DNA of 27,689 bases from an uncultured Acetobacter sp. (GTDB lineage: Bacteria > Pseudomonadota > Alphaproteobacteria > Acetobacterales > Acetobacteraceae): positions 1 to 27,689 of the forward strand of contig NZ_CALLXM010000235.1 of NCBI RefSeq assembly GCF_937875265.1, given 5' to 3'. Positions 1 to 8,714 of this stretch are shown here, piece by piece (position 1 is the stretch's first letter; the number at the start of each line of letters is the position of its first letter). Below the pieces are notes generated by a model. It did not search any database. It was not told the DNA's origin and saw nothing but the letters and a program-made list of their open reading frames with translations. Made by a program: the position numbers and the translations under genes.

Positions 1-49
1 ACACGAAGCAGTTAGCAAAAACTGCTTCAATGCCGCCTGCATGTTCTAT

Positions 50-72
50 AAAAAAGCCGCCAAAAGGCAGCT
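50..72 (-). terminator. Rho-independent terminator closing the lysis-type cassette
   Basis: Read on the minus strand, AGCTGCC, a TTTT loop and GGCGGCT (one mismatch in the 7-bp stem) are followed by a run of T. It lies about 60 bases past the stop of the small membrane protein gene, so it would end the leftward three-gene cassette. A separate perfect 9-bp hairpin (GAAGCAGTT / AACTGCTTC, 5-28) lies further downstream, and a third GAAGCAGTT copy sits near 89. Confidence 0.5.
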
Positions 73-128
73 CATCGACACATGACCTGAAGCAGTTTCA
101 GAACATTATTTTACAAAATTGATGTTTT

Positions 129-452
129 CTATTTTGAAGGCATATCTGTCTTCTGGGCTACAGAGGACTTCGTAATATCTGTTGTTGTCTTTGACGGGGT
201 TGAGGCCGAAGCGTCTGATGCCAAATGGTTAGCGGCCCAACCAAAGTTCAGTCCTGCAACAGAGATAATTTTGTAGGCAACCATCCAGGCGGAGCCTGCC
301 TGTGGAACAGGGATTACGGTACCAACTGCGCCACAGACAATAATCAGGATGCAAATAAGGTGATCCCATGCCTCAGGAATAAATCCCATCACCATGGGAA
401 TAAGGGTCGCAATACTGCTGACTTTCGCACTTGTCAGGAGTGTTTGTTTCAT
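129..452 (-). CDS. Small two-helix membrane protein, possible holin
   Basis: A 107-residue protein with two hydrophobic segments (about residues 8-28 and 30-50), a weaker one near 55-72, and a polar Ser/Thr/Lys-rich tail. The start is well supported: AAGGA lies 8 bases upstream, and the ATG overlaps the stop of the preceding cell-wall hydrolase gene as ATGA, so the two are probably translationally coupled. Small size, paired membrane segments and position next to a SleB-like hydrolase suggest a holin or similar membrane partner that releases the enzyme. No family-specific motif is visible, so the holin role is inference from context. Confidence 0.55.
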   Translation of the reverse strand: MKQTLLTSAKVSSIATLIPMVMGFIPEAWDHLICILIIVCGAVGTVIPVPQAGSAWMVAYKIISVAGLNFGWAANHLASDASASTPSKTTTDITKSSVAQKTDMPSK

Positions 453-862
453 TGTGAATTTCCTTTCAGACCTATCCGATAAAATGCGTGATGGCCTAGT
501 GTTTTTGTATAAAAGTTATTTTTCGCCCAACTGGGCTTTGTGCTACGCCAATCATAATAATGATCAGCACCGCCAGTGATATCGGGAAGCATCTGGCGGG
601 ACAGTTGATCAGCAAGGTCAAACGCCTGCTGAAACTGTGCATCTACCAACGTCACACGGAGCAAAGCTACCCGATTGGGGTCAGTCTGGTTCCAGCAGGA
701 GAATTGAGAACGAGCGGTGCAAACTGACACGATGTCATGCCCCCACCATCCCGGTTGAGCAATGCGGTTCCCTACAACGTTCAGAACAGCCTGCATTCCG
801 TGCAGTCCTTCCCCACGCGCTTCTCCCCATGCGGTGCGGGCAGCAATATCAATAGCGCTCAT
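449..862 (-). CDS. SleB-like cell wall hydrolase (endolysin-type)
   Basis: The start region reads ARTAWGEARGEG followed by GMQAVLNVVGNR, the characteristic opening of the SleB/Hydrolase_2 family of peptidoglycan hydrolases; the Glu residues of WGEARGEG are the probable active-site region. The C-terminal part keeps the family pattern of an aromatic segment (GGADHYYDW) and a closing HAFYR. I chose the ATG at 862 (137 residues), which overlaps the stop of the upstream gene as TGATG; a TTG start at 892 would add 10 residues. No signal peptide is evident, so export would depend on a holin-like partner, consistent with the next gene. The family occurs both in prophage lysis modules and as host genes; clustering with two membrane proteins favours phage origin. 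Confidence 0.75.
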   Translation of the reverse strand: MSAIDIAARTAWGEARGEGLHGMQAVLNVVGNRIAQPGWWGHDIVSVCTARSQFSCWNQTDPNRVALLRVTLVDAQFQQAFDLADQLSRQMLPDITGGADHYYDWRSTKPSWAKNNFYTKTLGHHAFYRIGLKGNSQ

Positions 863-1254
863 CAAGAGGAAAGCCGCGTCAAAGACCGGCAAAATGCCCA
901 GACCGTATCCCCCAGCTGCGCCCAGCCGAGCAAACCTGTTGCTAAGGTGATGCAGGTGAGCGTGACCCAGTTTGCAAGCCGTATTCCGCCTTCTATCCGC
1001 GCCAGACGGTCTGATACCTCGGCATCCCGGCTTTGCGCACCCCGGCTCATTTCATCCACACGCGTCATGATTTCATGCCGTGTGCGGGCCGAATTTTCTC
1101 CAACAGCCTGCGTTAGATCCCGGCGCAGATCTGAAAACTGCCGGGACAGGGTATCCAGCCCATCCCGCAGGTGGTCATGCCCTCCTTCAACGCGCGCCAC
1201 ACGTTCACGCAGAAGCGCCACCTCTTCGGCGGTTGCGCATCGTTTGTCTTGCAT
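862..1254 (-). CDS. Coiled-coil protein with one C-terminal membrane segment
   Basis: Starting at the internal ATG at 1254 (130 residues; the longer frame would read through a terminator hairpin), the protein opens with a long charged helix with heptad-like spacing of Leu/Val (ALLRERVARVEGG onward), continues as coiled coil to about residue 95, and ends with a single hydrophobic segment (WVTLTCITLATGLLGWAQL). The order coiled coil then transmembrane helix, placed directly before a cell-wall hydrolase, is seen in phage lysis modules. Whether it acts as a spanin-like, anti-holin or structural protein cannot be told from sequence. The gene ends by TGATG overlap with the hydrolase. Confidence 0.55.
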   Translation of the reverse strand: MQDKRCATAEEVALLRERVARVEGGHDHLRDGLDTLSRQFSDLRRDLTQAVGENSARTRHEIMTRVDEMSRGAQSRDAEVSDRLARIEGGIRLANWVTLTCITLATGLLGWAQLGDTVWAFCRSLTRLSS

Positions 1255-1274
1255 TGTTTTGTCCGGAAAAAGAA

Positions 1275-1298
1275 AAAGCCACCTCAAAGGGTGGCTTT
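1275..1298 (-). terminator. Terminator of the TonB-dependent receptor gene
   Basis: AAAGCCACC and GGTGGCTTT form a perfect 9-bp stem with a 6-base loop. On the minus strand it is followed by two runs of five T separated by a C. It lies about 125 bases past the receptor stop codon and just before the lysis-type cassette, so it separates the two leftward units. Confidence 0.65.
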
Positions 1299-1423
1299 AT
1301 AAAAACGGGCTAAAAGAGGACTGCTCTTTTTACCCGAACATTATCCAGACTTAAGCATGACCACGCGAGCCAGCAATCTTTCCGTGCATACGCAACCATA
1401 CAGACGTTACGCACAAAGAGTTT

Positions 1424-3673
1424 TTACAGATCGGTTGTAAATGAGAATTTGAAAGTCCTGGGGAGGCCCTGCAACAAATAACCGTTGAAGGCGGATGCCC
1501 AGTAACGCGTATTGGCAATATTATCCACGCCAAACCGCAGGGTCAGCGGTTTATGTGCCACCGCGAAAGTATAGCGGGCTCCCACGTCAAACCGTGTCCA
1601 GACAGGCAGATGCAACGTGTTGGCCGTATTGACCCACTGTTTACCCGTGTTTTCTACACGCCCCACCACCGTCGCACCACGCAGAAATGGCAGATCATAT
1701 TCCAGATTCCCATTGATGGTATAATTGGGAATACCAATAGCTGTATGGCCGTTATCCGCGCCCTGCGCAGTACGGCGTAAATCTGCATCAATCAGCGTGG
1801 CACCCCCGTTAAAGCGCAGACCGGGCAATATCTGGCCATTGACACTCAGTTCTGCCCCCCTGTTCCGCTGCAAGCCGTTTTCCCGGAAGATAAAGGTGCC
1901 ATTATTGCCATACGGTTCCGTATAGGAATTTGGCTGCGAAATCTGGTAAAATGCCAGTGTCGTTGTGAAGCGTCCGGTATCGTACTTGGCACCAACCTCA
2001 TACTGAACGCTTTTAAATGGTGGGAAAATCTGCCCCAGATTCACCAGATTGGTCCCACTGGCCGTCGGTCCCTGTGAGAGCCCCTCAATCCGGTTGAAAT
2101 AAATAGATGTCCGTTTGGTAGGATGCACTACAAGCCCGACAACGGGAGTAATAGCACCCTGATTATAATGTGACGTGCGCTCCCCGGTGCCATAAGCATC
2201 ATACCCATTGATCAGCATATTCTGGTAACGGAAACCCGCTGTCAGTGCTATGCGATCATGCCAGAAAGACATCGTGTCTGAAAAGAACAGGCTATACAGC
2301 TGGGTTTTACTGGTTGGCATGGGATCATCCAGATTGCCTCCCGTCCAGTTTTCTGCAGGAGCCGGAACAGCCGCCGTATTGTACAGATTGCTGTCAAATG
2401 AGTTAAGTGCCATGGAATACGCCGTGCGGCTTTCTTCCCACAAAGCAGAACCACCAGCATTCACTTCGTGTTTGACTGGCCCTGTATCAAAATGGGCTCT
2501 CACGCCGCCACGTGTGCTTTCATTTGTCTGGGCATAAGGCACATACATGGCCCCGGCGGAGGCGGCCCCGGTCTGAGAATTATTGACTGTGAGTGTCGAA
2601 TAATTTCCCTTCTCATCACTCCCAAGCCCGCCAAAAGCCCCATAAAGCGTGATGTGCTTTGACAAATCATGCTCGACGTTCAGCATTCCAAAAATGTAAT
2701 TCAGATCATTATACGTCCAGGCCTGACCATAATTATGGGCAGCATTGGGAACACGCGGCACGCCTGTTGCATCTGCCCCAAGAAACACACCCGGTCGCCC
2801 TCCGTTCACACCCTGATTCTGGTAGTTCATATCCAGAGAAATACGGGTTTTATCATCGTGCCAGTCAAAGTCCGCACCCAGAGCCACGGAGTGGCGGCGT
2901 TCATGATCAATGGAGGTCTGACCAGAGAGGCCTGCCACATTCAACCGCAGACCATAAGCTTTGTCCTGCCCAAACCGCCGCCCCACATCCAGACTACCGC
3001 CCCCAACACCCTGACTGGCATAATCACCGGTCAGGCGGGTAATGGGTGTGTTCTGGGCATGTTTGAACATCAAGTTGATACTTCCCCCGATAGCGCTCCC
3101 ACTGGGGGCAGCCCCGTTCAGAAACGCACTGGCCCCATTAAGCACCTGGACTTGATCATACAACTGGGGGGACAGAAGCTGCCGAGGAGTGATGCCGTAA
3201 AGGCCGTTTATAGCAACATCATCGCCATAAACGGGGAAACCACGGATCACAAAAATTTCTGAAAAATTGCCATATCCGTATGTCGTACGCACTGAAGGGT
3301 CGTTTTCCAGAACCTCACCGAGCGTCTGGGACTGCTGATTCAAAATCAGGCTGGACGTATAGCTGCGAATGTTGAACGGAACATCCAGCCCCTTCTTGGT
3401 CCCTAATGCGCCCAACTGGCCACCGCTGATCACTTCCATCTGGTTCCGACGCCTCGCTGTGACCAGAAGGCTTTCATCTTTTTGTGACTGAGTCACAGGT
3501 GTCACCGGGTCTTTGGATTTCTTCGCATTTTGTTTTGCGGCCTGTGGGACCACCGCCTCCTGTTGCGCTGCAAAGGCAGATCCGCTGAAGAACGCAACTG
3601 TTGTCAGCAAAAGAGCAACCCGCCCCCCACAACGCACAGAACGAAAGACCGGCAGGCGACCACGCATCATCAT
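1424..3673 (-). CDS. TonB-dependent siderophore receptor
   Basis: A 749-residue outer-membrane protein, usual length for FhuA/FpvA-type receptors. A signal peptide (hydrophobic core ALLLTTVAFFSGSAFA, cleavage near residue 35) is followed by a Lys/Gln-rich linker, a TonB-box-like ESLLVTA (about residues 68-74), a plug domain with the hallmark IRGFPV and the segment ASAFLNGAAPSGSAIGGSIN, then alternating beta-strand sequence to the C-terminus, which ends in a strand pattern FKFSFTTDL. It would bind a ferric siderophore and import it using TonB-ExbBD energy. The divergent plus-strand genes encode inner-membrane partners typical of siderophore use. The substrate cannot be predicted from the sequence alone. 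GGA lies about 10 bases upstream of a triple ATG start. Confidence 0.9.
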   Translation of the reverse strand: MMMRGRLPVFRSVRCGGRVALLLTTVAFFSGSAFAAQQEAVVPQAAKQNAKKSKDPVTPVTQSQKDESLLVTARRRNQMEVISGGQLGALGTKKGLDVPFNIRSYTSSLILNQQSQTLGEVLENDPSVRTTYGYGNFSEIFVIRGFPVYGDDVAINGLYGITPRQLLSPQLYDQVQVLNGASAFLNGAAPSGSAIGGSINLMFKHAQNTPITRLTGDYASQGVGGGSLDVGRRFGQDKAYGLRLNVAGLSGQTSIDHERRHSVALGADFDWHDDKTRISLDMNYQNQGVNGGRPGVFLGADATGVPRVPNAAHNYGQAWTYNDLNYIFGMLNVEHDLSKHITLYGAFGGLGSDEKGNYSTLTVNNSQTGAASAGAMYVPYAQTNESTRGGVRAHFDTGPVKHEVNAGGSALWEESRTAYSMALNSFDSNLYNTAAVPAPAENWTGGNLDDPMPTSKTQLYSLFFSDTMSFWHDRIALTAGFRYQNMLINGYDAYGTGERTSHYNQGAITPVVGLVVHPTKRTSIYFNRIEGLSQGPTASGTNLVNLGQIFPPFKSVQYEVGAKYDTGRFTTTLAFYQISQPNSYTEPYGNNGTFIFRENGLQRNRGAELSVNGQILPGLRFNGGATLIDADLRRTAQGADNGHTAIGIPNYTINGNLEYDLPFLRGATVVGRVENTGKQWVNTANTLHLPVWTRFDVGARYTFAVAHKPLTLRFGVDNIANTRYWASAFNGYLLQGLPRTFKFSFTTDL

Positions 3674-3796
3674 AATTAATCCAAAATTAGAGACTTACCG
3701 CGCCTCCATAGGCGCAATTGAGAGACATTCGCAATATTATTTTATAATGTCATCGCGTGTCCGGGCTTTACAGCATTGCCCTGAGCACCTAGCAGC
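3674..3796. promoter_or_regulatory. Divergent promoter region of the iron-uptake locus
   Basis: This 123-base gap separates the receptor (minus) from the PepSY operon (plus). On the plus strand TATAAT occurs at 3743-3748, with TTGAGA at 3718-3723 as a possible but widely spaced (19 bp) -35 element. A perfect 6-bp hairpin (GCGCCT/AGGCGC, 3700-3715) lies in the presumed receptor leader. The sequence GAGAATGAG at 3798-3806, just inside the first plus-strand ORF, resembles half of a Fur box. Iron control is expected for such loci, but no full Fur site is visible. Confidence 0.4.
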
Positions 3797-4135
3797 ATGA
3801 GAATGAGTCGCACCAAGAGCACTGGCATGATGGGACATTCAGCCTCACCTGACGTGAAAAGCAGCCAGAAACGACAGGCCGTTTTTCGCCGGCTTGGTTT
3901 GCTTTCTGTTATCTGCTGCCTGTCCTACCTGACAGCCCATCTGATCATGCTGGATACCCAGCATCTGCCCTTTGAAGACATACGGCTGAAAACTGATCTG
4001 GGCGGCATGGGAGTTGCGGCTCTGCTTCCCGTTCTTGTTCTGGTGGGCTTTGCCGGGCGCCGCCATATGTGGGGGCTGATCATCAGCCTGACAGCCTGTA
4101 CCGGCGCAGCCCTTGCCGGTATCCTTCCGTTCTGA
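3797..4135 (+). CDS. Small inner-membrane protein of siderophore operon
   Basis: Up to 112 residues with three hydrophobic segments (GLLSVICCLSYLTAHLIML, GVAALLPVLVLVGFAG, and GLIISLTACTGAALAGILPF at the C-terminus). It sits first in the plus-strand unit, 15 bases before the PepSY gene. Similar small membrane proteins commonly lie between siderophore receptor and PepSY-TM genes in Proteobacteria, but I do not recognise the exact family. The start is uncertain: the ATG at 3797 has no ribosome-binding site, and the tandem ATGs at 3827 and 3830, with AAGAG a few bases upstream, would give about 101-102 residues without losing any membrane segment. Confidence 0.6.
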   Translation: MRMSRTKSTGMMGHSASPDVKSSQKRQAVFRRLGLLSVICCLSYLTAHLIMLDTQHLPFEDIRLKTDLGGMGVAALLPVLVLVGFAGRRHMWGLIISLTACTGAALAGILPF

Positions 4136-4150
4136 TGAGAAAGACGACCC

Positions 4151-5626
4151 ATGCGTGAAACGCTGCGTGTGCATATGGGGTGGCTACATAGCTGGGTTGG
4201 TTTTCTGGCCGGGCTGGTTCTGGCCTGCATTTTTGCATCTGGCACACTGGCCGTATTTGATACGGAAATCACCCAGTGGATGCAGCCCGAAGCACCACTA
4301 ACCCAAGGCACAGCCCTCACCCCCGCCGCCTTACAGGCCGCCACACAGGCAGTTCAGGCTGAAGAAAATAAAGGGCTTTCTGCGTTCATCACCCTGCCTT
4401 CACAGCGGGACCCAGTTCTGAGGGTTCTGCATTATGATGGATATGAATTTATAGGGGACGTTCTCAACCCTGAAACGGGAGACGCTTTTCCCGTCCGCGA
4501 GACTGCGGGTGGGCAGTTTTTCTATAATTTTCACTTTTCTCTGCGGGGCGGCAGTCTACCCGGGGTGCAACTTGTCACATTTCTGGGGCTCTGCCTGCTA
4601 GTGGCAATCGGCTCCGGGCTTGTCATTCACATCAAGGGTCTTTGGCCGGACCTAATTCTGTTCCGCCCGTTTGGCGCACGCCCCCGCGCCTGGGTTGATG
4701 CCCATCTGATTGCTGGCGTGCTATTTCTGCCGTTTATTCTCTTCATGGCGTATACTGGCACCGCTATCCATGCGCGGGTCCTGCTGCCAGCACAGCCTTT
4801 CTTCCCAGCACACCACGCCAAAACGCACAAGAAAGAACCTACTGTGCCAAAGGGGCGGGTTTTACAGGCCGGGCCACTCTCGCCACCACTTACCCCGCTT
4901 ATTGCACAGGCACGCGACACCTTGCACAGCCCGGATGGAAATCTGGTGCTGTTTACAACGGATGAAGTGCGCATTTTCAAAAGTGATGCGTTTGGGCCGT
5001 TTCTGACCAGAGACCATGTCGATTTCAGCCGAAAAGACGGGCACTTCCTCCGGTCTGTTACGCAAAACCCACCGGCTGTTAAAACTTTACAGCTTGTCCG
5101 AGGGCTACATTATGCCCGTTATGCACCGCCGCTGCTGCGTTGGTTGTATTTCCTTTCCGGGCTGGCAGGCACAGCCCTTATGGCAAGCGGGCTAATTGTG
5201 TTTCTCATGAAACGCCGTCGCTCATCGGGTGAAAAGCTCCTCTTCCGGTTGGCTGAGGCTCTGACCATGACGACGGTTGTGGGCTTTCCCGTTGCAACAC
5301 TTGGGCTGTTCTGGGCCAACAGGTGCCTGCCTGCTGCCCTTTCTGGTCGGGCTTTTATCGAGATTGATCTCTTCTTTGCTCTATGGGGTCTATGCGCCAC
5401 ACACGCGCTGCTCATGAGCCTGACACGCCATGCTGCGCCCGGGTGGCGCCAGCAACTCGGATTTCTGGCTGGAGCAGGATGCGCACTTCCGCTACTGGAC
5501 CTCGTGTCCCATTCTCATACATGGGTGCACGGTGCGACAGTTTTCATGAGTATGGATGCTCTGGCGTTTCTGTCTGGCCTGATCGCGCTGTATGCAACTC
5601 TAAAATTACGAGGACCAGCAGCATGA
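4151..5626 (+). CDS. PepSY-TM inner-membrane protein, possible siderophore reductase
   Basis: A 491-residue protein with the PepSY-associated membrane layout: N-terminal HMGWLHSWVGFLAGLVL segment, a periplasmic PepSY-type domain (about 45-150), paired helices around 155-170 and 190-208, a second periplasmic domain (about 210-325), then a bundle of C-terminal helices. Conserved His residues at the membrane edges (for example His8, His13 and the DAHLIAG segment) are the type that ligate haem in the FoxB group, which reduces ferric siderophores at the inner membrane. The neighbouring receptor supports release of iron from an imported siderophore. GAGAAAG lies upstream of the ATG, and the stop overlaps the next gene's start as ATGA. 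Family assignment is firm; the reductase role is inferred. Confidence 0.85.
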   Translation: MRETLRVHMGWLHSWVGFLAGLVLACIFASGTLAVFDTEITQWMQPEAPLTQGTALTPAALQAATQAVQAEENKGLSAFITLPSQRDPVLRVLHYDGYEFIGDVLNPETGDAFPVRETAGGQFFYNFHFSLRGGSLPGVQLVTFLGLCLLVAIGSGLVIHIKGLWPDLILFRPFGARPRAWVDAHLIAGVLFLPFILFMAYTGTAIHARVLLPAQPFFPAHHAKTHKKEPTVPKGRVLQAGPLSPPLTPLIAQARDTLHSPDGNLVLFTTDEVRIFKSDAFGPFLTRDHVDFSRKDGHFLRSVTQNPPAVKTLQLVRGLHYARYAPPLLRWLYFLSGLAGTALMASGLIVFLMKRRRSSGEKLLFRLAEALTMTTVVGFPVATLGLFWANRCLPAALSGRAFIEIDLFFALWGLCATHALLMSLTRHAAPGWRQQLGFLAGAGCALPLLDLVSHSHTWVHGATVFMSMDALAFLSGLIALYATLKLRGPAA

Positions 5627-5916
5627 TAATATTACTTGCACTGGCGCTCTGGAGTGCTGCCTTCTGGTGCCATGAATGCCTGCAACCAAGAACCCGCGCA
5701 GCGTTCCCCCACCAGACACAGTCCGTGCATGTAAAGCAGATCGTTCGGGCTTTAGCGCCATGCGTGGCCCTGATTTTCTGCCTGCGTCTGGATACGGCTC
5801 TGGGCATTTTATACTGGCTGGGTCTTGGGTCTGCCGCCGGGCTGGGCACAAGTATGCTAATGGCTATGCTCAAACACAAACGGGGGCTTGCCCGAATGAG
5901 CAAACCCCCGCTGTAA
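5623..5916 (+). CDS. DUF3325-like small membrane protein
   Basis: Starting at the ATG that overlaps the PepSY stop (ATGA), this is a 97-residue protein with an N-terminal membrane helix (MIILLALALWSAAFW), a segment around ALAPCVALIFCL and a third around ILYWLGLGSAAGLGTSML. Size, hydrophobic profile and position after a PepSY-TM gene match DUF3325 proteins, which accompany siderophore receptors in many Proteobacteria; their biochemical role is unknown. Longer in-frame reading upstream lies entirely inside the PepSY gene and is unlikely to be used. Confidence 0.65.
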   Translation: MIILLALALWSAAFWCHECLQPRTRAAFPHQTQSVHVKQIVRALAPCVALIFCLRLDTALGILYWLGLGSAAGLGTSMLMAMLKHKRGLARMSKPPL

Positions 5917-5953
5917 AACCATAGCCGAACATAGGGTTTTTCCTATATCCGGC
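5881..5953. terminator. Two hairpins between convergent transcription units
   Basis: The first (5881-5910) pairs CGGGGGCTTGC with GCAAACCCCCG (one mismatch, 8-base loop) and overlaps the last codons of the DUF3325-like gene. The second (5924-5953) is a 12-bp imperfect stem starting GCCG with a T-rich loop. Neither has a clean T-run afterwards, but their position between a plus-strand operon end and a minus-strand gene end suggests bidirectional termination. Confidence 0.45.
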
Positions 5954-5967
5954 TCACGGCACAGTCG

Positions 5968-7650
5968 TTATTTTGCCACCGTAGCTGGGGCACTATGCGT
6001 CTGCGTGATAAACTTGGCGACGTTATCATGAAGCTGGGCCAGAGAATCCTGATGCGCATAGACCATGTGGCCTGATTCGTACTGCACAATCTGAATATTA
6101 TTGCTCAGCTCATGTGAAATAGGCAGATGCTTCATTTCATAAATACCCTCGAAATACGGCGTTCCGAGGTCAAAATAGCCCTGATTAAGCATCACTTTCA
6201 GGCTGGGATTGTGCTTCATTGCAGAAGCCAGATCAGGCAGCACATTCACCGCGCCGTGGATCGGGAAATCCGTATTGGGTTGCTTGTGAGAGAAATCCCA
6301 CTTCATGATGGCATCAGAAAAGAACTTATATTCCTGATATCCATCACCAAAGGCCGGTGTGTTGCCATAATGCAGGGTGTTGCGCGCATAGTCATTAAAC
6401 GCCGCAATATAAGCGGGGGACATGGCAGAAGACTGAGGGTCGTAATACGAGAACTGTGACAGCTTATCCATGGTCGGACCAGAGAAGCGGCTATCCAGAC
6501 GCCCTGTATCCAGATCCTTATCGCCTTGCAGGGTCTTTTCAAATTCCCCGCCACTGATGCGCAGATCGGCCTTTTTGATATAGTCCACCGGCAGACCCGT
6601 GTAGTCGTGCAGCTTTTGGGCTGTGGCATCACGCTGCGCGTCAGAAATAGCATTTCCTTCCTGCAGGGCTGCTGTGTACTCAGTCAGCGCAAAATGCTCG
6701 ACTTCTTTCAGGAATGCCTTGAGGTCAGAATGCTCAGCTGGCAGGCGCTTATGATACCACGCCGTTGCCGCATAACTGGGCAGGCTCAGCAAGTAAGGCT
6801 GATCCATCGACGGGTTCATGGATGCGGCATCAATATCGTTATCGTAATCCAGAATCTGCGAGAGCAGGATCACGCCGTTCAGATCAATCCCCTTATCGTC
6901 AGCTAGTTTATTCGCAACAATGGCCGAACGCGTCGTGCCGTAGCTTTCACCAAACAGATATTTGGGAGAATTGTAGCGGCCGTAGCGGGAAAGGAACTGA
7001 GCGATGAAATCGGTAAAGGCTCCGGCATCGGCATCCGTGCCCCAGAACGCTTTTTCCTTATCTTTGCCAATCAGACGCCCGTAACCGGTGCCGGGGGCAT
7101 CAATAAACACGAGATCGGACGCATCCAGCAGGCTGTCATTATTATTCACAATGGAATAGGGCGCTGCGGGAGTATGGGTATCGTCTGCTGTCACCACTTT
7201 TTTGGGACCAAATGCCCCCATATGCAGCCAGACGGTGGAGGAGCCGGGACCACCATTATAAATAAAGGTAATAGGGCGATTTTCCGGGCGCACACCCTTT
7301 TTAAAATAGGCGACGTAATAGATGGACGCTGCGGCTTCCGGCGACTTCTTGTCTTTGTCCGCATCAGGCAGTTCGGAATCATCCCAACCGGCTTTATGGA
7401 CAATTAAGGTGCCGGAAACAGCTTCATAGTCAATATGCGCACCATGTACGGTAACAGAGCCACTAGTGGTTACACTCTGCGGTTTGCCCAGAAAATCTTC
7501 CAGACTGACTTTCTGCTTTGCCGCATCAGCAGCCTGGTGAGTATCTTCCGCCCAGGCAGCCGGTTGCCCGGTCACGCCAACACCAGCTGCCAGCACAGAA
7601 ACCGTGGCAAGCAGCCCAGCCAGTTTCAAACCTGTCTGTTTTGTACGCAT
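5968..7650 (-). CDS. Secreted S10 family serine carboxypeptidase-like protein
   Basis: A 560-residue protein with an N-terminal signal peptide (hydrophobic core about 8-28, cleavage near residue 35). The S10 hallmarks are present: oxyanion loop NGGPGSS (132-138), nucleophile Ser236 in GESYGTT, Asp494 in GYFDLGTP and His528 in ESGHMVY, giving the Ser-Asp-His order of alpha/beta-hydrolase carboxypeptidases. It probably acts in the periplasm or outside the cell, releasing C-terminal residues from peptides; natural substrates of bacterial S10 proteins are largely unknown. The start has AGGA about 11 bases upstream. It appears monocistronic, with a 110-base gap to the amidase gene upstream. Confidence 0.88.
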   Translation of the reverse strand: MRTKQTGLKLAGLLATVSVLAAGVGVTGQPAAWAEDTHQAADAAKQKVSLEDFLGKPQSVTTSGSVTVHGAHIDYEAVSGTLIVHKAGWDDSELPDADKDKKSPEAAASIYYVAYFKKGVRPENRPITFIYNGGPGSSTVWLHMGAFGPKKVVTADDTHTPAAPYSIVNNNDSLLDASDLVFIDAPGTGYGRLIGKDKEKAFWGTDADAGAFTDFIAQFLSRYGRYNSPKYLFGESYGTTRSAIVANKLADDKGIDLNGVILLSQILDYDNDIDAASMNPSMDQPYLLSLPSYAATAWYHKRLPAEHSDLKAFLKEVEHFALTEYTAALQEGNAISDAQRDATAQKLHDYTGLPVDYIKKADLRISGGEFEKTLQGDKDLDTGRLDSRFSGPTMDKLSQFSYYDPQSSAMSPAYIAAFNDYARNTLHYGNTPAFGDGYQEYKFFSDAIMKWDFSHKQPNTDFPIHGAVNVLPDLASAMKHNPSLKVMLNQGYFDLGTPYFEGIYEMKHLPISHELSNNIQIVQYESGHMVYAHQDSLAQLHDNVAKFITQTHSAPATVAK

Positions 7651-7760
7651 TGAGACTTCATCCTGTCAGACCATGTTATAATATATCTTGATATCAGGAA
7701 GATTTGTGTTCGACCAGTCTGTTTACACATTGCAACAAACTATCGAACAAAGAGTTGATG

Positions 7761-8714
7761 CTACCCGGCCAGACCAACCCCGGCCGAAGTAAAATACCGA
7801 TTTACAGCGGTACACATTGCACCAGCTACCATGGCCCTGTGCCCTGCCTGCCTTAAAGCAGCCTCGTCCATTCGGTTGGACATGAAACCCATCTCTACCA
7901 GAACTGAGGGAATCTGAGCCGATTTCAACACGGCAAATGCCGCATGCCGATGCGGGTGCGGCAATAAATTAATGCGGGACTGAAAAGTAGCCACAACAGC
8001 ACTCGCCATATGGGCGGACCCACGCCGAGCTTCCTCTGTAACAAGGCTTGCCAGAATCTGCTGCACTTCTGGAGAAGCTCCCTGCACCAGAGGTCCGCCA
8101 TACCGATCCGCACTATTTTCTGTTTTTGCAAGATCAGCGGTCTGACTGTCTGATGCGCCGTGAGAGTGTGTATAAACGCTTGCCCCCCGTACACCTGCAT
8201 TATGCAAGGCATCCGCATGCATGGAAATAAAGAGTGACGCCCCATGCTGCTGGGCAAGTTCCACGCGGCCATCCAATGGTACAAAATGATCACTGGTCCG
8301 CGTCATGGCAACACGATAACGCCCGGTAGCCAGAAGCTGCTGCCGGAGTTCTATTGCCGCAGCTTCCGCCACGTATTTTTCATAAGTCCCTGTGTAGCCA
8401 ATGGCGCCGGGGTCTTTCCCCCCGTGGCCAGGGTCCAGCATGACCAACGGCAGGGCAGGCCGGGCTTTGCCTATAATAGCAGGAGCGTGGAGGGTTTGCC
8501 CGGTTATGGCTTGGCCTGTCGTATGGTGCGCGGTCCCGGCGGCCTGAACCTGTGGTGTGAGCAAACTACCAGTGATCAACCCGGCCCCAGCTATCAGCAG
8601 GCTACGCCGGTTACAAACACCTTGTGCGGCTTCCGGAACATAGAGCCCGACTGCATGGGCTGGCTGCTCGGCCATCAGGAAAAAACCAGGCGGTTTTTCA
8701 GACACAGGGGTCAT
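7761..8714 (-). CDS. N-acetylmuramoyl-L-alanine amidase (AmiC-type)
   Basis: Zinc-dependent Amidase_3 enzyme that cleaves the bond between MurNAc and the stem peptide, used in daughter-cell separation. With the ATG at 8714 (317 residues), zinc ligands are His97 (LDPGHGGKDPG), Glu112 (TYEKYV) and His166 (SMHAD), and the catalytic Glu is Glu274 (LVEMGFMSN). The N-terminus holds NRRSLLIAGAGLITGS, a twin-arginine export signal as in E. coli AmiA/AmiC, preceded by an unusually long leader. Alternative starts are an ATG at 8759 and one at 8675; none has a strong ribosome-binding site, so the exact start is open. No AMIN cell-wall-targeting domain is visible ahead of the catalytic domain. Confidence 0.88.
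   Translation of the reverse strand: MTPVSEKPPGFFLMAEQPAHAVGLYVPEAAQGVCNRRSLLIAGAGLITGSLLTPQVQAAGTAHHTTGQAITGQTLHAPAIIGKARPALPLVMLDPGHGGKDPGAIGYTGTYEKYVAEAAAIELRQQLLATGRYRVAMTRTSDHFVPLDGRVELAQQHGASLFISMHADALHNAGVRGASVYTHSHGASDSQTADLAKTENSADRYGGPLVQGASPEVQQILASLVTEEARRGSAHMASAVVATFQSRINLLPHPHRHAAFAVLKSAQIPSVLVEMGFMSNRMDEAALRQAGHRAMVAGAMCTAVNRYFTSAGVGLAG

Noticed and set aside
5383..5622. N-terminal extension of the DUF3325-like gene
   Set aside because: The extra 80 codons lie wholly inside the PepSY gene; the ATGA-overlapping ATG at 5623 gives the expected membrane protein.
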